Shown: positions 31,803-41,401, counted from the stretch's first letter. The stretch: 64,000 bases of DNA from Azospirillum oryzae (GCF_900177515.1 NZ_FXAK01000007.1:1348501-1412500), one strand, 5' to 3'. Numbers and translations: made by a program. The notes: generated by a model from the letters alone, not told the origin.

Positions 31803-31880
31803 CGGGGCGTAGCGCAGTCTGGTCAGCGCGCCAGTTTTGGGTACTGGAGGCCCCCGGTTCGAATCCGGGCGCCCCGACCA
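31803..31880 (+). tRNA. tRNA-Pro (anticodon TGG)
   Basis: 78 bases including an encoded CCA. The acceptor arm CGGGGCG pairs with CGCCCCG. The anticodon stem CCAGT/ACTGG encloses TTTGGGT, giving anticodon TGG. The T arm has the standard GGTTCGAATCC core. Confidence 0.95.
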
Positions 31881-31957
31881 TCGCCAGGGGACAACTCTGC
31901 GTCCAGGCCATCCGCGCCGGTGACGCAACCGCAGGCATTTGGGGAGACGAGCGAGCC

Positions 31958-32254
31958 ATGAACGTCCGGATCTATCAGCCGAGCAAGACGGCCATGCAAT
32001 CCGGCCGGGCGAAGACTCACCGCTGGATGCTGGATTACGAGATCGAGACGCCGCGCCGCCCGGAACCGCTGATGGGCTGGACCAGCTCCGGCGACACGCT
32101 GAATCAGGTGCGCCTGTCCTTCGAAACGAAGGAAGAGGCCATCGCGTTCGCGGAGCGTGAGGGCTGGAACTACACCGTGCAGGAAGCGCCGGTCCGCCGC
32201 ATCCGTCCGCGCAACTACGCCGACAATTTCCGCACCGACCGCCCGCGCTTCTGA
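31958..32254 (+). CDS. NDUFS4-type accessory subunit of respiratory complex I
   Basis: 98 residues matching the ETC complex I subunit conserved region (NDUFS4 / 18 kDa subunit): MNVRIYQPSKTAMQSG start, WMLDYEI, LMGWTSSGDTLNQVRLSF and EAIAFAEREGW. This accessory subunit occurs in alphaproteobacteria and mitochondria and helps assemble or stabilise the NADH-binding arm. The other complex I genes are not in this window. It lies between tRNA-Pro and tRNA-Arg. Confidence 0.93.
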   Translation: MNVRIYQPSKTAMQSGRAKTHRWMLDYEIETPRRPEPLMGWTSSGDTLNQVRLSFETKEEAIAFAEREGWNYTVQEAPVRRIRPRNYADNFRTDRPRF

Positions 32255-32271
32255 ACGGGAATCCGGGACAG

Positions 32272-32348
32272 GGCCCCATAGCTCAGTTGGATAGAGCAGC
32301 CGCCTTCTAAGCGGCAGGTCGCAGGTTCGAATCCTGCTGGGGTCGCCA
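32272..32348 (+). tRNA. tRNA-Arg (anticodon TCT)
   Basis: 77 bases with encoded CCA. Acceptor GGCCCCA pairs with TGGGGTC (one G-T). The anticodon stem GCCGC/GCGGC encloses CTTCTAA, giving anticodon TCT. The D and T arms are standard. Confidence 0.95.
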
Positions 32349-32702
32349 CCGGAAGCTGGCCGCCGCAGCCCGGCGTGCAAATTCTTTCATCCAAGCGTCT
32401 TGCTGTCTTTGCCGACGCTCCGTGTGAATACGGATTCCGGCAATGTCGTGGACCATCCGGTAAGGTCCATCTCGAATATTTCCCTGTCCAATAGCGACCA
32501 ATGGAGTTTTGGTACAGGCGGGGCTTGGACCTTGAGTCCTGCGATCGACTGGACGGCGAGCCTGGCGGCCTCCGCATCTCGGAAGGTTGTGAGTATCACA
32601 CGTTAATGACAAATATGGGATCGTGGACAACAGTCCGCCCGTTCGTGGGTTTTTGTAGTCGGAAGTTCGCCGGCTCGGCCCATATCAGGCGGGGATACTG
32701 CA
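32349..32702. other. Gene-poor spacer of lower GC
   Basis: 354 bases between tRNA-Arg and the receiver-like gene. GC is visibly lower than in the neighbours. Only a short leftward frame of 70 codons (32387-32599) is present, with no ribosome-binding site or recognisable similarity, so I do not call a gene. The right end should hold the promoter of the receiver-like gene. Confidence 0.5.
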
Positions 32703-33089
32703 TTGCCACCGATCAGCGGAAACACCGTCGTCGTTCTGGAACCTGATGCGATCCTGCGCCTGGGCGTGGAAGCCCTGCTGGACTCCTGGGGATGCGAGGT
32801 GATTGCCGGAGATGGCGTCGAAGATTTGTTGGCGGCTATCCGCGTCGAGAAAGCGAAGCCGACCTTGTTGCTTCTTCCGCCGGTCGTCGGAGCGGAGACC
32901 GGAGACCAGATGGCCGCCCGTTTCGAAGCGGAAGTCGGCTGCGCGCTGCCGTGGATCGGCATCACCGGTGATCTCGGCCTGCTGAAGCGCTGGAGAGCCG
33001 GCGAGATCAGAGGCATGCTTCTGGAGATGCCCTGCTCGCCGGAGACGCTTCGCGCGGCGATGGTCAGTGTGCTGCAGGAAAAGTCCTGA
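32703..33089 (+). CDS. Stand-alone degenerate receiver-domain protein
   Basis: 128 residues from TTG 32703, with GGGGA upstream. The outline follows a CheY-like receiver: TVVVLEPDAILRLGVEALL, a hydrophobic strand TLLLLPPVVG, IGITGD and a final LLEMPCSPETLRAAM helix. The phospho-acceptor Asp at the end of the third strand is replaced (LLPP), and the conserved Lys of the KP motif is Met (EMP). It should not be phosphorylated in the usual way. It may act by protein contact. There is no kinase nearby. Confidence 0.7.
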   Translation: MPPISGNTVVVLEPDAILRLGVEALLDSWGCEVIAGDGVEDLLAAIRVEKAKPTLLLLPPVVGAETGDQMAARFEAEVGCALPWIGITGDLGLLKRWRAGEIRGMLLEMPCSPETLRAAMVSVLQEKS

Positions 33090-33107
33090 CCATCGCCGCC
33101 GGAACGG

Positions 33108-33338
33108 CTATTCCGCGACGCGCAGATCCACCTTGCCGCGCCGCTCCTCGGTCCGACGTCCCATGGTGATGTTCTTGGGCGCCCGAACCTCACGGTTCCT
33201 CCAGGTCCAGCATTCGCCGGTTTCGTCCTGGAAGCAGACCCAGCAGAGATCATGCTCGGCGCCATAATCGATCAGGAAATGGGCGAGCGCCGGCCCCTTG
33301 GGCGTGTCGAGAGGAAGCGGTGGGTTCAGTTGGAGCAT
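33108..33338 (-). CDS. Conserved 76-residue protein of unknown function
   Basis: 76 residues from ATG 33338. The sequence starts MLQLNPPLPLDTPKG and includes LAHFLIDYGAEHDLCWV, ETGECWTWRN and KNITMGR. This compact pattern resembles a small uncharacterised family common in alphaproteobacteria. GAGG lies upstream of the ATG. No function is known; size and conservation suggest a soluble cytosolic protein. Confidence 0.75.
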   Translation of the reverse strand: MLQLNPPLPLDTPKGPALAHFLIDYGAEHDLCWVCFQDETGECWTWRNREVRAPKNITMGRRTEERRGKVDLRVAE

Positions 33339-33500
33339 GGCGGCCTCATTGCGACTTCGTGGTCGATGAACGTCGCAACACCCATGCTTGCTCCCACGCC
33401 GCAATCGTCGCGCTCCAAAAGCGCTGGCACGACCGCTACGACTTATGATGGGAGACTGAGGCCATTGCCGCCGATTGTCATGCTATGTCTTTGGAAAGAA

Positions 33501-33576
33501 TGGTGATCCGGGTGGGATTCGAACCCACGGCCACATGATTAAAAGTCACGTGCTCTACCGACTGAGCTACCGGATC
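33501..33576 (-). tRNA. tRNA-Lys (anticodon TTT)
   Basis: 76 bases on the minus strand with encoded CCA at 33501-33503. Acceptor GATCCGG pairs with CCGGATC. The anticodon loop reads CTTTTAA, anticodon TTT. The T arm has GGTTCGAATCC. Confidence 0.95.
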
Positions 33577-33648
33577 ATCCAGCGCGGCGGTGGGAAACTG
33601 ACCCCCGCCGGAAGTGGGCGCACCATAGAAAGACGCGCCCGAAAGGTC

Positions 33649-33711
33649 AACCATGGGCTTGATGGGAAATGCAGGATTTTGCCATCAACCCTGTCTATCA
33701 AGCCCATGGTT
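33649..33711. repeat. 15-base perfect inverted repeat between coaD and tRNA-Lys
   Basis: AACCATGGGCTTGAT (33649-33663) and its exact reverse complement (33697-33711) are separated by 33 bases. It lies just after the coaD stop and upstream of tRNA-Lys on the same strand. No T-run follows on the minus strand. It may end the gyrA-coaD transcript or be a worn repeat. Confidence 0.6.
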
Positions 33712-33717
33712 CCGGGA

Positions 33718-34281
33718 TCAGGTCTGGCTGGTCGTCGGCACCGTGCCGTTACCGGCCTCAAGGGCGAAGCGTTCGGCCAGTCGTTCCGCGACACGGGGGG
33801 AGACGAAATGGCGGATGTCGCCGCCGAGCCGCCCGATCTCCTTCACGAAACGGGAGGAGATGAACTGGTGCTTCTCCGACGACATCAGGAAGATCGTCTC
33901 GACCTTCGGGTTCAGCCGCGCGTTCATGCCCGCCATCTGGAACTCGTATTCGAAGTCCGAGACGGCGCGCAGTCCGCGGATGATGACGCCGGCACCCACC
34001 TCCATGGCGAAATGCATCAGCAGATTGTCGAAGGCCCGCACCTCGATGCTGGATCCGCCGGCATTCAGCGCGGCCACATCCTCGCGAACCATGGCGACCC
34101 GCTCGTCCGTGGAGTAGAGCGGCCCTTTGCCGGCATTCCGGGCGACGCCGATGATCAGGTGGTCGACCTGACGGGCGGCGCGCTGAATGATGTCCATGTG
34201 ACCGTTGGTGATCGGATCGAAGGTGCCGGGATAGACACCGATTCGACGACCCTTGCTGGTCTCGGTCTGGCTGGTCGCCAT
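33718..34281 (-). CDS. coaD: Phosphopantetheine adenylyltransferase
   Basis: 187 residues. It makes dephospho-CoA from 4'-phosphopantetheine and ATP, the fourth step of CoA synthesis. The nucleotidyltransferase motifs are intact: YPGTFDPITNGHMDI with the T/HxGH-like His, RGLRAVSDFEYEFQMAGMN, and ISSRFVKEI. It follows gyrA by 23 bases and is probably co-transcribed. The C-terminus has a short extra tail. Confidence 0.97.
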   Translation of the reverse strand: MATSQTETSKGRRIGVYPGTFDPITNGHMDIIQRAARQVDHLIIGVARNAGKGPLYSTDERVAMVREDVAALNAGGSSIEVRAFDNLLMHFAMEVGAGVIIRGLRAVSDFEYEFQMAGMNARLNPKVETIFLMSSEKHQFISSRFVKEIGRLGGDIRHFVSPRVAERLAERFALEAGNGTVPTTSQT

Positions 34282-34304
34282 GGGTTCCCCTTTAGGCCCG
34301 TCCG

Positions 34305-37100
34305 TTATTCGTTCGGCGCGGCGGAGCTGCCGGCATCACCGGTGGGCTCGACCGAACCGTTGGCGTCATCGCCGGTCTCGACGCCCACATCCACGCCATT
34401 CTCGCCTTCTTCCTCGGCGATGGTGGCGACGGACACCACGCGCTCGTCCGCCCCCACGCGGAACAGCGTGACGCCCAGCGTCTTGCGGCCGGCCACCCGC
34501 ACGTCGTGCAGCGGCATGCGGATCACCTGGCCGCCGTTGGTGACCATCATCACCTGATGGTTCGATTCGACCGGGAAGGCGGCGACGATGGAGCCGTTGC
34601 GCTCGCCCATCTCCATGTTCCAGATGCCCTGGCCCCCGCGTCCGGCGGTGCGATACTCGTAGGACGAGCTGCGCTTGCCATAGCCGCGGTCGGAGACGGT
34701 CAGAATATACTGTTCCTTCTGTTTCAGTTCTTCGTATCGCTCCTGCGACAGGGTGACGCTGTCCGTCGGCACGTCGTCAGCCTCCGGCGCGGCCTCGCCC
34801 TCCATCTCCAGCCCTTCGTCGCGCTTCATCTTGAAGAAGGCGGCGCGTTCCTCCGGCGTGGCGTCGACATGGGTCAGGATCGACAGCGAGACCACCTCGT
34901 CCCCGTCGGCCAGCCTGATGCCGCGCACGCCGGTGGAGGTGCGGCCGGCGAACACGCGCACGTCGTCGACCGGGAAGCGGATGCACTTGCCGCCGCGGGT
35001 CGCCAGCAGGACGTCGTGGGTCTCGGAGCAGGTGTGGACGCCGATCAGCCGCTCGCCTTCCTCCTCCAGCTTCATGGCGATCAGGCCGTTGGAGCGGATG
35101 TTGGCGAAGTCGGACATGCGGTTGCGGCGCACGTTGCCCTTCGACGTGGCGAAGACGACGTGCAGATCGGACCAGGCGGCCTCGTCCTCCGGCAGCGGCA
35201 GGACGGTGGTGATGGTCTCCCCGTCGATCAGCGGCAGCAGGTTGACGAAGGCCTTGCCGCGCGCCTGCGGGTTGCCCAGCGGCAGGCGGTAGACCTTCAG
35301 CTTGTAGACCATGCCGCGGTTCGAGAAGAGCAGCAGCGGCGTGTGGGTGTTGGCGACGAACAGGTCGCTGACCGCGTCCTCCGCCTTCATCGACATGCCG
35401 GCGCGGCCCTTGCCGCCGCGCTTCTGCGCGCGGTAGGTCGACAGCGGCACCCGCTTCACATAGCCGGACTGGCTGACGGTGACGACCATGTCCTCGCGCT
35501 GGATCAGATCCTCGATGTCGGCCTCGAACTCCAGATCCTGGATCTCGGTGCGGCGCGGGTTGCCGAACCGCTCCTTCATCTCCACCAGCTCGTCGCGCAG
35601 GATCCCCATCAGCTTCGGCCGGTTGGCGAGCGTGGCGAGGAAGTCGGCGATCTGGTCGGTGACGTCGGTCAGCTCGGCGCCGATCTTGTCGCGCTCCAGC
35701 CCGGTCAGGCGGTGCAGGCGCAGGTCGAGGATGGCACGGGCCTGTACTTCCGACAGCCGGTAGGTGCCCTGCTCGCTGACGCCGCGGCCGGGTTCGTCGA
35801 TCAGCTCGATCAGCGGGCCGACGTCATGAACCGGCCATTCGCGGTTCATGATCTCCTCGCGTGCCCAGACCGGATCGGGGGCGCTGCGGATCAGCTGGAT
35901 CATCGCGTCCAGGTTGGCGACGGCAACGGCCAGACCGACCAAGGTGTGTGCCCGCTCGCGTGCCTTGCCCAGCAGGAACTCGGTCCGGCGGGTGATGACC
36001 TGCTCGCGGAAGCGGATGAAGGCAGTGATGATCTGCAGCAGATTCATCAGCTCCGGACGGCCGCCGTTCAGCGCCAGCATATTGACGCCGAAGGAGGTCT
36101 GGAGCTGGGTGTGGCGGAACAGCTGCGCCAGCACGACGTCGGGAACCGCGTCGCGCTTCAGCTCGATCACCACGCGCACGCCGTCGCGGTCGGACTCGTC
36201 GCGCAGGTCGGAAATGCCCTCGATGATCTTGTCGTTCACGACCTCGCCGATGCGTTCCATCAGCTTGGCCTTGTTGACCTGATAGGGAATCTCGGTCGCG
36301 ACGATGGCGGTGCGGTCCTTGCGCACCTCCTCGAAATGGGTCTTGGCGCGCAGGATGACCGAGCCGCGCCCGGTCTGCAGTGCCGCCCGGCTGCCAGACC
36401 GGCCGAGGATCAGGCCGCCCGTCGGGAAATCGGGGCCGGGGACATGCTCCATCAGCTCGTCGAGCGTGACGTCGGGATTGTCGATGTAGGCGCAGCAGGC
36501 GTCGATCACCTCGCCCAGATTGTGGGTCGGGATGTTGGTCGCCATACCGACGGCGATACCGCCGGCGCCGTTCACCAGCAGGTTCGGGAAGCGGGCCGGG
36601 ACGACGGTGGGCTCGCGCCCCGAATCGTCGTAGCTGGCCTGGAAGTCGATGGTGTCCTTGTCGATGTCGTCCAGCAGCGCTTCCGCCGCCTTGGCAAGCC
36701 GCGCCTCGGTGTAGCGCATCGCCGCGGGCGGATCGCCGTCCATCGAGCCGAAGTTGCCCTGGCCGTCGATCAGCGGCAGGCGCATGGAGAAGTCCTGCGC
36801 CATGCGGACCATGGCGTCGTAGATCGCGCTGTCGCCGTGCGGGTGGTATTTACCCATCACGTCGCCGACGATGCGCGCCGACTTCTTATAGGGCTTGGTC
36901 GAATCGTACCCGCCCTCCTTCATCGCGTAGAGGATGCGCCGATGCACCGGCTTCAGCCCGTCGCGGACGTCGGGCAGGGCACGGCTCACGATCACGCTCA
37001 TCGCGTAGTCGAGATACGATTTCCGCATCTCGTCTTCGATGTTGATCGGCGCGATGTCGGAGGCGGGAGGAAGGGGCGTGTTGCTCAAGCGGACACTCAT
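34305..37100 (-). CDS. gyrA: DNA gyrase subunit A
   Basis: 931 residues. The breakage-reunion domain has catalytic Tyr130 ([10 protein letters not shown]). The quinolone-resistance region reads [12 protein letters not shown], with Ser91 and Asp95 in the sensitive configuration. The C-terminal beta-pinwheel has the GyrA box QKRGGKG. An acidic tail closes the protein. Together with GyrB (not in this window) it introduces negative supercoils. ATG 37100. coaD follows in the same direction. Confidence 0.98.
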   Translation of the reverse strand: MSVRLSNTPLPPASDIAPINIEDEMRKSYLDYAMSVIVSRALPDVRDGLKPVHRRILYAMKEGGYDSTKPYKKSARIVGDVMGKYHPHGDSAIYDAMVRMAQDFSMRLPLIDGQGNFGSMDGDPPAAMRYTEARLAKAAEALLDDIDKDTIDFQASYDDSGREPTVVPARFPNLLVNGAGGIAVGMATNIPTHNLGEVIDACCAYIDNPDVTLDELMEHVPGPDFPTGGLILGRSGSRAALQTGRGSVILRAKTHFEEVRKDRTAIVATEIPYQVNKAKLMERIGEVVNDKIIEGISDLRDESDRDGVRVVIELKRDAVPDVVLAQLFRHTQLQTSFGVNMLALNGGRPELMNLLQIITAFIRFREQVITRRTEFLLGKARERAHTLVGLAVAVANLDAMIQLIRSAPDPVWAREEIMNREWPVHDVGPLIELIDEPGRGVSEQGTYRLSEVQARAILDLRLHRLTGLERDKIGAELTDVTDQIADFLATLANRPKLMGILRDELVEMKERFGNPRRTEIQDLEFEADIEDLIQREDMVVTVSQSGYVKRVPLSTYRAQKRGGKGRAGMSMKAEDAVSDLFVANTHTPLLLFSNRGMVYKLKVYRLPLGNPQARGKAFVNLLPLIDGETITTVLPLPEDEAAWSDLHVVFATSKGNVRRNRMSDFANIRSNGLIAMKLEEEGERLIGVHTCSETHDVLLATRGGKCIRFPVDDVRVFAGRTSTGVRGIRLADGDEVVSLSILTHVDATPEERAAFFKMKRDEGLEMEGEAAPEADDVPTDSVTLSQERYEELKQKEQYILTVSDRGYGKRSSSYEYRTAGRGGQGIWNMEMGERNGSIVAAFPVESNHQVMMVTNGGQVIRMPLHDVRVAGRKTLGVTLFRVGADERVVSVATIAEEEGENGVDVGVETGDDANGSVEPTGDAGSSAAPNE

Positions 37101-37234
37101 TTTTCGAAGGTGCCGCCGCTTGCGGATCCGCGGCAGTCACTGGCCTTGCGGGCCGAAAGTTTTGCCCAGGAAATATAGCAACTCTCGCAATTGCACACAA
37201 TGATTCGGGGCCGGAAAGCCCCGCTGCCGGCGGT

Positions 37235-38593
37235 TCAACGCCGGCTGAGATGTGCGAATCGCAGGGAGAGGATGGTGACCGACACCAGGCTGGCGATGAG
37301 AATTCCCTCGAACAGCCCATGGGCGCCGTGGCCGAGGCCGAAGACCAGGAAGGCCGACACCGGAATCATCACCACCGCGTAGGAGAAGAAGTGCAGCGCG
37401 GTCGGAACCCAGGCGTCATGCCGGCCGCGCAGGGCGTTCGCCATCACCGTCTGGCCGCCGTCGGCGATCAGGATCCAGGCGGCGAAGGCGATCAGCGGCG
37501 CCACCGCTTCCAGCAGTTCCGGGTTGTTGGTGTAGATGGCGCCCAGCGCGTCGGGCAGGCTGCGATAGAGCACGCCGACGCAGGCCAGGATGGCGCTGGT
37601 GACGCCGAGGCCGGTCCAGCCGGCCAGCGCCATGTCGCTGCGGTCGCCGCGGCCATAGGCGACGCCCACCCGCACCGCGGTGGCCGACGCCAGCCCGACC
37701 GCCGCCATGAAGGGCAGGGCGGTCAGGTTCAGCCCGACCGTATAGGCGCCCAGCGCCAACGGCGAGATCATGCCGGCGAACAGGCCAAGCGCGGCGAAGG
37801 CCCCGCTCTCCACCCCGATGCTGAGCCCGGCGGCATAGCCGAGGTGACGCTGGCGCGCGGCACCGCTCCACCAATTGGACACCGGCAGGCGGACCTGCCA
37901 GCGTTCATGGTCGTGCATCCACCAGACATAGGCGACCAGCCCCAGCCCCATGAACCAGCGCACGATGGTGGTCGCCCAGGCGGAGCCGACCGCACCCAGC
38001 GGCTCCAGCCCGACATGGCCCCACACCAGCGCCCAGGCGAGCGCGGCGTTGACGAGGTTGCCGATCACCATGGCGATCATTCCCGGCAACGGCCGCTTGA
38101 TGCCCTCCAGGAAGAATCCGGTGGTGATGTAGAGCATCATGCCGGGTGCGCCGAGGCCCAGCACCGCCAGCACATGGGCGCCGCCGGCCGCCATCTCCGG
38201 CGTCTGGCCGCCGGCCTGGAACAGCGGATCGCCGAGCAACGAGATCAGCGCGAACAGCAAGCCCAGCAGCAGAGCGTAGGGGACCGACCGACGCCATGCC
38301 CGGCCGCACTCCACGTCGCTGCCGGCGCCGAAGGCGTGGGCGGTGATCATCACCGTGCCCATCAGCAGCCCGACGCCGGTTCCGACCATGATGTTGCCCG
38401 GCAGGTGGGCCAGCCCGTAATAGGCCAGCTCCTGCGCCGAGAAGCGGCCGACGATGGCGGTGTCGACCGCCATCATCACCATCAGTCCGGCGCGGGAGAC
38501 GATGACCGGCGCCGCCAGCCGCAGCAGCTCGCCGATGTGGGCGGCAAGACGCGCGCGCAACGGCTCGGGGGCGGGCAGGGTGGCGGTGCTCAT
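37235..38593 (-). CDS. MATE-family multidrug exporter
   Basis: 452 residues with twelve predicted membrane helices in two six-helix halves, the MATE layout. It contains APVIVSRAGLMVMMAVDTAIVG in the first helix pair and GAYTVGLNLTALPFMAAVGLASATAVRVG at the start of the second half. MATE proteins expel cationic drugs or metabolites using Na+ or H+ gradients. ATG 38593 is chosen because similarity begins just after it. It is divergent from the entericidin gene. Confidence 0.93.
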   Translation of the reverse strand: MSTATLPAPEPLRARLAAHIGELLRLAAPVIVSRAGLMVMMAVDTAIVGRFSAQELAYYGLAHLPGNIMVGTGVGLLMGTVMITAHAFGAGSDVECGRAWRRSVPYALLLGLLFALISLLGDPLFQAGGQTPEMAAGGAHVLAVLGLGAPGMMLYITTGFFLEGIKRPLPGMIAMVIGNLVNAALAWALVWGHVGLEPLGAVGSAWATTIVRWFMGLGLVAYVWWMHDHERWQVRLPVSNWWSGAARQRHLGYAAGLSIGVESGAFAALGLFAGMISPLALGAYTVGLNLTALPFMAAVGLASATAVRVGVAYGRGDRSDMALAGWTGLGVTSAILACVGVLYRSLPDALGAIYTNNPELLEAVAPLIAFAAWILIADGGQTVMANALRGRHDAWVPTALHFFSYAVVMIPVSAFLVFGLGHGAHGLFEGILIASLVSVTILSLRFAHLSRR

Positions 38594-38779
38594 GACTGGA
38601 CCTGTGGCGACGGAGGGATGACGGCGGCCCGTGCCGCGCCGCCGGACCGTAAGGCTTGGCCGGAAAGCGGGCAGACTGCGCAAAAGCCGGTCATCTTGCC
38701 CGGTGGGTGTACCGCGTCAAGGATTTCACGCGCCCCGAAAGGACCGTTGCATTCTCTGCATGGCGGCGACGGTCGGCGC

Positions 38780-38804
38780 GGAACCAAGCCGTCGCAGCCC
38801 CGTT
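38780..38804 (+). promoter_or_regulatory. EcfG-type general-stress promoter for the entericidin gene
   Basis: GGAAC (38780-38784), a 16-base spacer and CGTT (38801-38804) match the alphaproteobacterial EcfG/RpoE consensus GGAAC-N16/17-CGTT exactly. It is 99 bases upstream of the entericidin ATG. Entericidin-like lipoproteins are known members of general-stress regulons. Confidence 0.75.
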
Positions 38805-38842
38805 GTCAGAAACAGAGACGAACGACACCCAGGCCATCGCCC

Positions 38843-38887
38843 AGTTCCTTCAATCCAAGTTCCTTCAACCCCAGTCCCCTCACCCCA
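38843..38887 (+). repeat. Three tandem 15-base repeats in the entericidin leader
   Basis: Units AGTTCCTTCAATCCA, AGTTCCTTCAACCCC and AGTCCCCTCACCCCA lie head to tail just before the ribosome-binding site of the entericidin gene. They probably lie in its 5' untranslated region. Confidence 0.6.
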
Positions 38888-38902
38888 GACCGGAGAGACA
38901 CC

Positions 38903-39088
38903 ATGCAGCACGCCAAGAACCGCCGGCAGCGCGCCACCGCCCGCGCCATCCCGTTCCCCGCGCGCGAGGTGGTGATCCTGACCTTCCTGATGGCGCTCGC
39001 CGCCATGCTGACCGGCTGCAACACGGTCGAGGGGGCCGGGCAGGACCTCCAGTCCGGCGGCCGGGCGATTGAACGGACGGCCGAGTAA
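38903..39088 (+). CDS. Entericidin A/B family lipoprotein
   Basis: 61 residues. A basic N-terminus precedes a hydrophobic helix and the lipobox LTGC, then NTVEGAGQDLQSGGRAIERTA, the family signature. Entericidins are tiny membrane lipoproteins linked to stress and stationary-phase lysis in enterics. The start is fixed by GGAGAGACACC before ATG 38903. The EcfG-type promoter upstream indicates stress induction. Confidence 0.92.
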   Translation: MQHAKNRRQRATARAIPFPAREVVILTFLMALAAMLTGCNTVEGAGQDLQSGGRAIERTAE

Positions 39089-39127
39089 AGCGTTATCCGA
39101 GGGACCCACCTTGTCAGGAGTTGCCGC

Positions 39128-39316
39128 ATGAGCGATCCGCAGAAGCCGTCCACCCCCGGCGAAATTCCGCCCCCGTCCAATCCCAATCCGCCGCAGCCCG
39201 ACCGTCCGACGACCCCCGATCCCTATCCGGTACCGGACAACCCCGGCATCCTGCCCGAAGTCCCGCCGCCGGCCGACGAGCCGATGCCGGGTATGCCGAA
39301 TCCGACGACGGCGTGA
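39128..39316 (+). CDS. Proline-rich 62-residue protein
   Basis: 62 residues, 24 of them Pro, with Asp, Asn and Thr making up most of the rest; no signal peptide or membrane helix. AGGAG lies at good spacing before ATG 39128. It is probably disordered. It starts 39 bases after the entericidin gene, so it likely shares its EcfG-type promoter. I do not recognise a family. Confidence 0.7.
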   Translation: MSDPQKPSTPGEIPPPSNPNPPQPDRPTTPDPYPVPDNPGILPEVPPPADEPMPGMPNPTTA

Positions 39317-39328
39317 TTGGGTGACGGG

Positions 39329-39363
39329 AATGCGGGAGATCGGTAAGTCCGATCTCCCGCATT
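39329..39363. terminator. Bidirectional hairpin between convergent genes
   Basis: Perfect 15-pair stem AATGCGGGAGATCGG / CCGATCTCCCGCATT with loop TAAGT. It sits between the proline-rich gene and the convergent transglycosylase gene, where a two-way terminator is expected. T-runs are short. Confidence 0.75.
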
Positions 39364-39379
39364 CATGCGTACCGCCGCC

Positions 39380-41365
39380 CTATCGCCGCAAATCCTTGTC
39401 CAGGTTCGGCTCCGCCCGGTCGCCGGTCAGGCGGGCGCGATAGACCTGGACGGCCTCCAGCACGCGCTGGACATAGTTGCGGGTTTCGGAGATCGGGATC
39501 AGCTCGATCCAGTCGACCACGTCGATGGCTTCCGTGCGCGGGTCGCCGTAGGTCTGCAGCCACTGGCGGACACGATTCGGACCGGCGTTGTATCCGGCGA
39601 TCGCCAGCACCCAGGAGCCGTTGAAGCGGTCGATCAGCTCGGACAGATAGGCCGATCCCAGCGTGACGTTATAGCCGGGGTCCGACGTCAGCCGCGCGTT
39701 GGTGTGTTTCAGCCCCAGCTTGCCCGCCACCAGCTGCGCCGTCGTCGGCATCAGCTGCATCAGGCCGCGCGCACCGGCGGACGACACGATGGTCGGGTTG
39801 AAGGTGCTTTCCTGCCGGATGATGCCATGGACCAGCGCCAGCTCCGGCGCCGATGGCCGCGCGTCGATCATCGGATAGCCGGCTTCGACCAGGAAAACGT
39901 CGTTCTGGGCGGCGTCCTTCGCGGCGGCGACGGCCAGATCGCGGCGGCCGACTTCGCTCGCCAGCCTCGCGGCCAGAACATAGTCGGCCGGCGTCTTGGC
40001 ATCCAGGCTGATGCGGCGGACGAAGCCGGTCACCTGATCGGCGGCGTTCCCGCCGATTTCCGACAGCAGGCGGGCGACGCGCACCACCTCGCGCCTGTTG
40101 AAGGCGGCAGCCTCGGCGCTGGAGACGGACGGCGGGGTGGGCAGGGTGACCGCACCGCCGGAAACATGGCGGAAGGCCAGCTGACCATAGAAGGTGGTCG
40201 GGTAGGTCGCGGCCTTGGCATACCATTCCCGCGCCGGGCCGGTCTGACCCAAGGCCTCCGCCGCGCGGCCGCACCAATAGGCGCCGCGCGCCTTGCTGAT
40301 CGGCGCGCTGACCGACCGGTACAGCTTGTGGAAATGCGCGAAGGCCTCCGACGGCTTGTCGAGGAAGCGCAGGGCGAGGAAGCCCGACAGGAACTCGGCA
40401 TCGGCGAAGGCGCCGCCCTCGCTCATGCCGTTCTCGCTGACCAGACGGTAGGCGAGGTTGTAGTCGCCCCGCTCCATCGCACGGCGGGCCAGCAGATGGC
40501 GCTCCGACCACCAGGACTGTGGGCGGCCCATGTCGGCGGTGGCCTGGGCGATGATCTCCAGCGCGCCGGCATCGTCGCCCTTGCGCCGCAGGTAGCGGGC
40601 GCGGTCGAACATCAGCCCCGGATCGTTCAACAGGCCGGGCGGCACGCGCGCCAAGGCCGCGTCGGCACCGGCGCGGTCGCCGTCCAGCGCCATGCGCGCC
40701 TCGATCAGCGTGTCATAGGCCTCGTCGAAGAAGGGCAGCATCCGCCGCACCGGCGCTTCCTGCCGCGCCCACAGCAACCGGTCGATGCGCGCCTTGTGGT
40801 CCTGCTGGCGTAAATAAGGCGTGTAGTGGGCGAGGAAGGTTGCCTCCTCGTCGGCGGTGAAGGTGCCGTCGGTCCACTGCTTGCGGATCAGGGTGGTCGC
40901 GCGTTCGACGCTGCCGGTCGCGATCAGCGCATCGGCATAGCGGACGAAGCCGTCGTTTGTCAGCGGTGGGTTCTCGCGGAACCACTCCACCACGTCGGCA
41001 GGTTGGATGTCCGGCATGGCCATTTCCGCCTGCCGGCGCAGCCCCGCCATGTTCGGCCAGTCCGGATTCTCTCGGATGAAGGCGGCGATGTCGCTGAAGC
41101 CGCCGCCGCCCGGGTTGGCCAGCGCGATCCAGCGCAGAACCTTCGCCGGTAACGGATCCTGCGCGCGGGAAGCCGCCGCCAACGCTTCCGCCAGCCGTTC
41201 ATCATCGGCGAGCTTGAAAGCCTCGCGGTAGATGGCGATGTCCTGCGGGCTCAGCGCCGCGGCGGGAAGGGCGCCGGGAAGTGCAGCGAAAAGGGTGAGG
41301 AGACCCGCGAAAACAGAGATCCGGGCGCTCTTGCCGAGGGCGGCGGGGAGGGATAATGTGCGCAA
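39380..41365 (-). CDS. slt: Soluble lytic murein transglycosylase (Slt type)
   Basis: 661 residues from TTG 41365. Signal peptide about 1-35 ([16 protein letters not shown]). A long alpha-helical superhelix (about 40-480) precedes the C-terminal SLT domain. Its catalytic Glu is in [20 protein letters not shown], followed by [10 protein letters not shown] and [12 protein letters not shown]. It cleaves peptidoglycan glycan strands to anhydromuropeptides in the periplasm. No ATG fits the start; a weak AAAGAG precedes the TTG. It starts 36 bases from divergent dapA. Confidence 0.92.
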   Translation of the reverse strand: MRTLSLPAALGKSARISVFAGLLTLFAALPGALPAAALSPQDIAIYREAFKLADDERLAEALAAASRAQDPLPAKVLRWIALANPGGGGFSDIAAFIRENPDWPNMAGLRRQAEMAMPDIQPADVVEWFRENPPLTNDGFVRYADALIATGSVERATTLIRKQWTDGTFTADEEATFLAHYTPYLRQQDHKARIDRLLWARQEAPVRRMLPFFDEAYDTLIEARMALDGDRAGADAALARVPPGLLNDPGLMFDRARYLRRKGDDAGALEIIAQATADMGRPQSWWSERHLLARRAMERGDYNLAYRLVSENGMSEGGAFADAEFLSGFLALRFLDKPSEAFAHFHKLYRSVSAPISKARGAYWCGRAAEALGQTGPAREWYAKAATYPTTFYGQLAFRHVSGGAVTLPTPPSVSSAEAAAFNRREVVRVARLLSEIGGNAADQVTGFVRRISLDAKTPADYVLAARLASEVGRRDLAVAAAKDAAQNDVFLVEAGYPMIDARPSAPELALVHGIIRQESTFNPTIVSSAGARGLMQLMPTTAQLVAGKLGLKHTNARLTSDPGYNVTLGSAYLSELIDRFNGSWVLAIAGYNAGPNRVRQWLQTYGDPRTEAIDVVDWIELIPISETRNYVQRVLEAVQVYRARLTGDRAEPNLDKDLRR

Positions 41366-41401
41366 CTCTTTTTTCCAGCTAAGCCGACTGAGGAGGCAGC
41401 C

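Noticed and set aside
32387..32599. 70-codon leftward frame after tRNA-Arg
   Set aside because: No ribosome-binding site, no family pattern.
33423..33445. Sigma-54-like TGGCACG element
   Set aside because: The -12 element TTGC is missing at the required spacing and it is inside a small gene-poor stretch with no fitting gene.
34506..37178. 890-codon rightward open frame opposite gyrA
   Set aside because: Antisense shadow of gyrA; no start signal or domain.
38821..38848. Leftward EcfG-type promoter for the MATE gene
   Set aside because: GGAAC and GTT are 20 bases apart on the minus strand, too long for the consensus.
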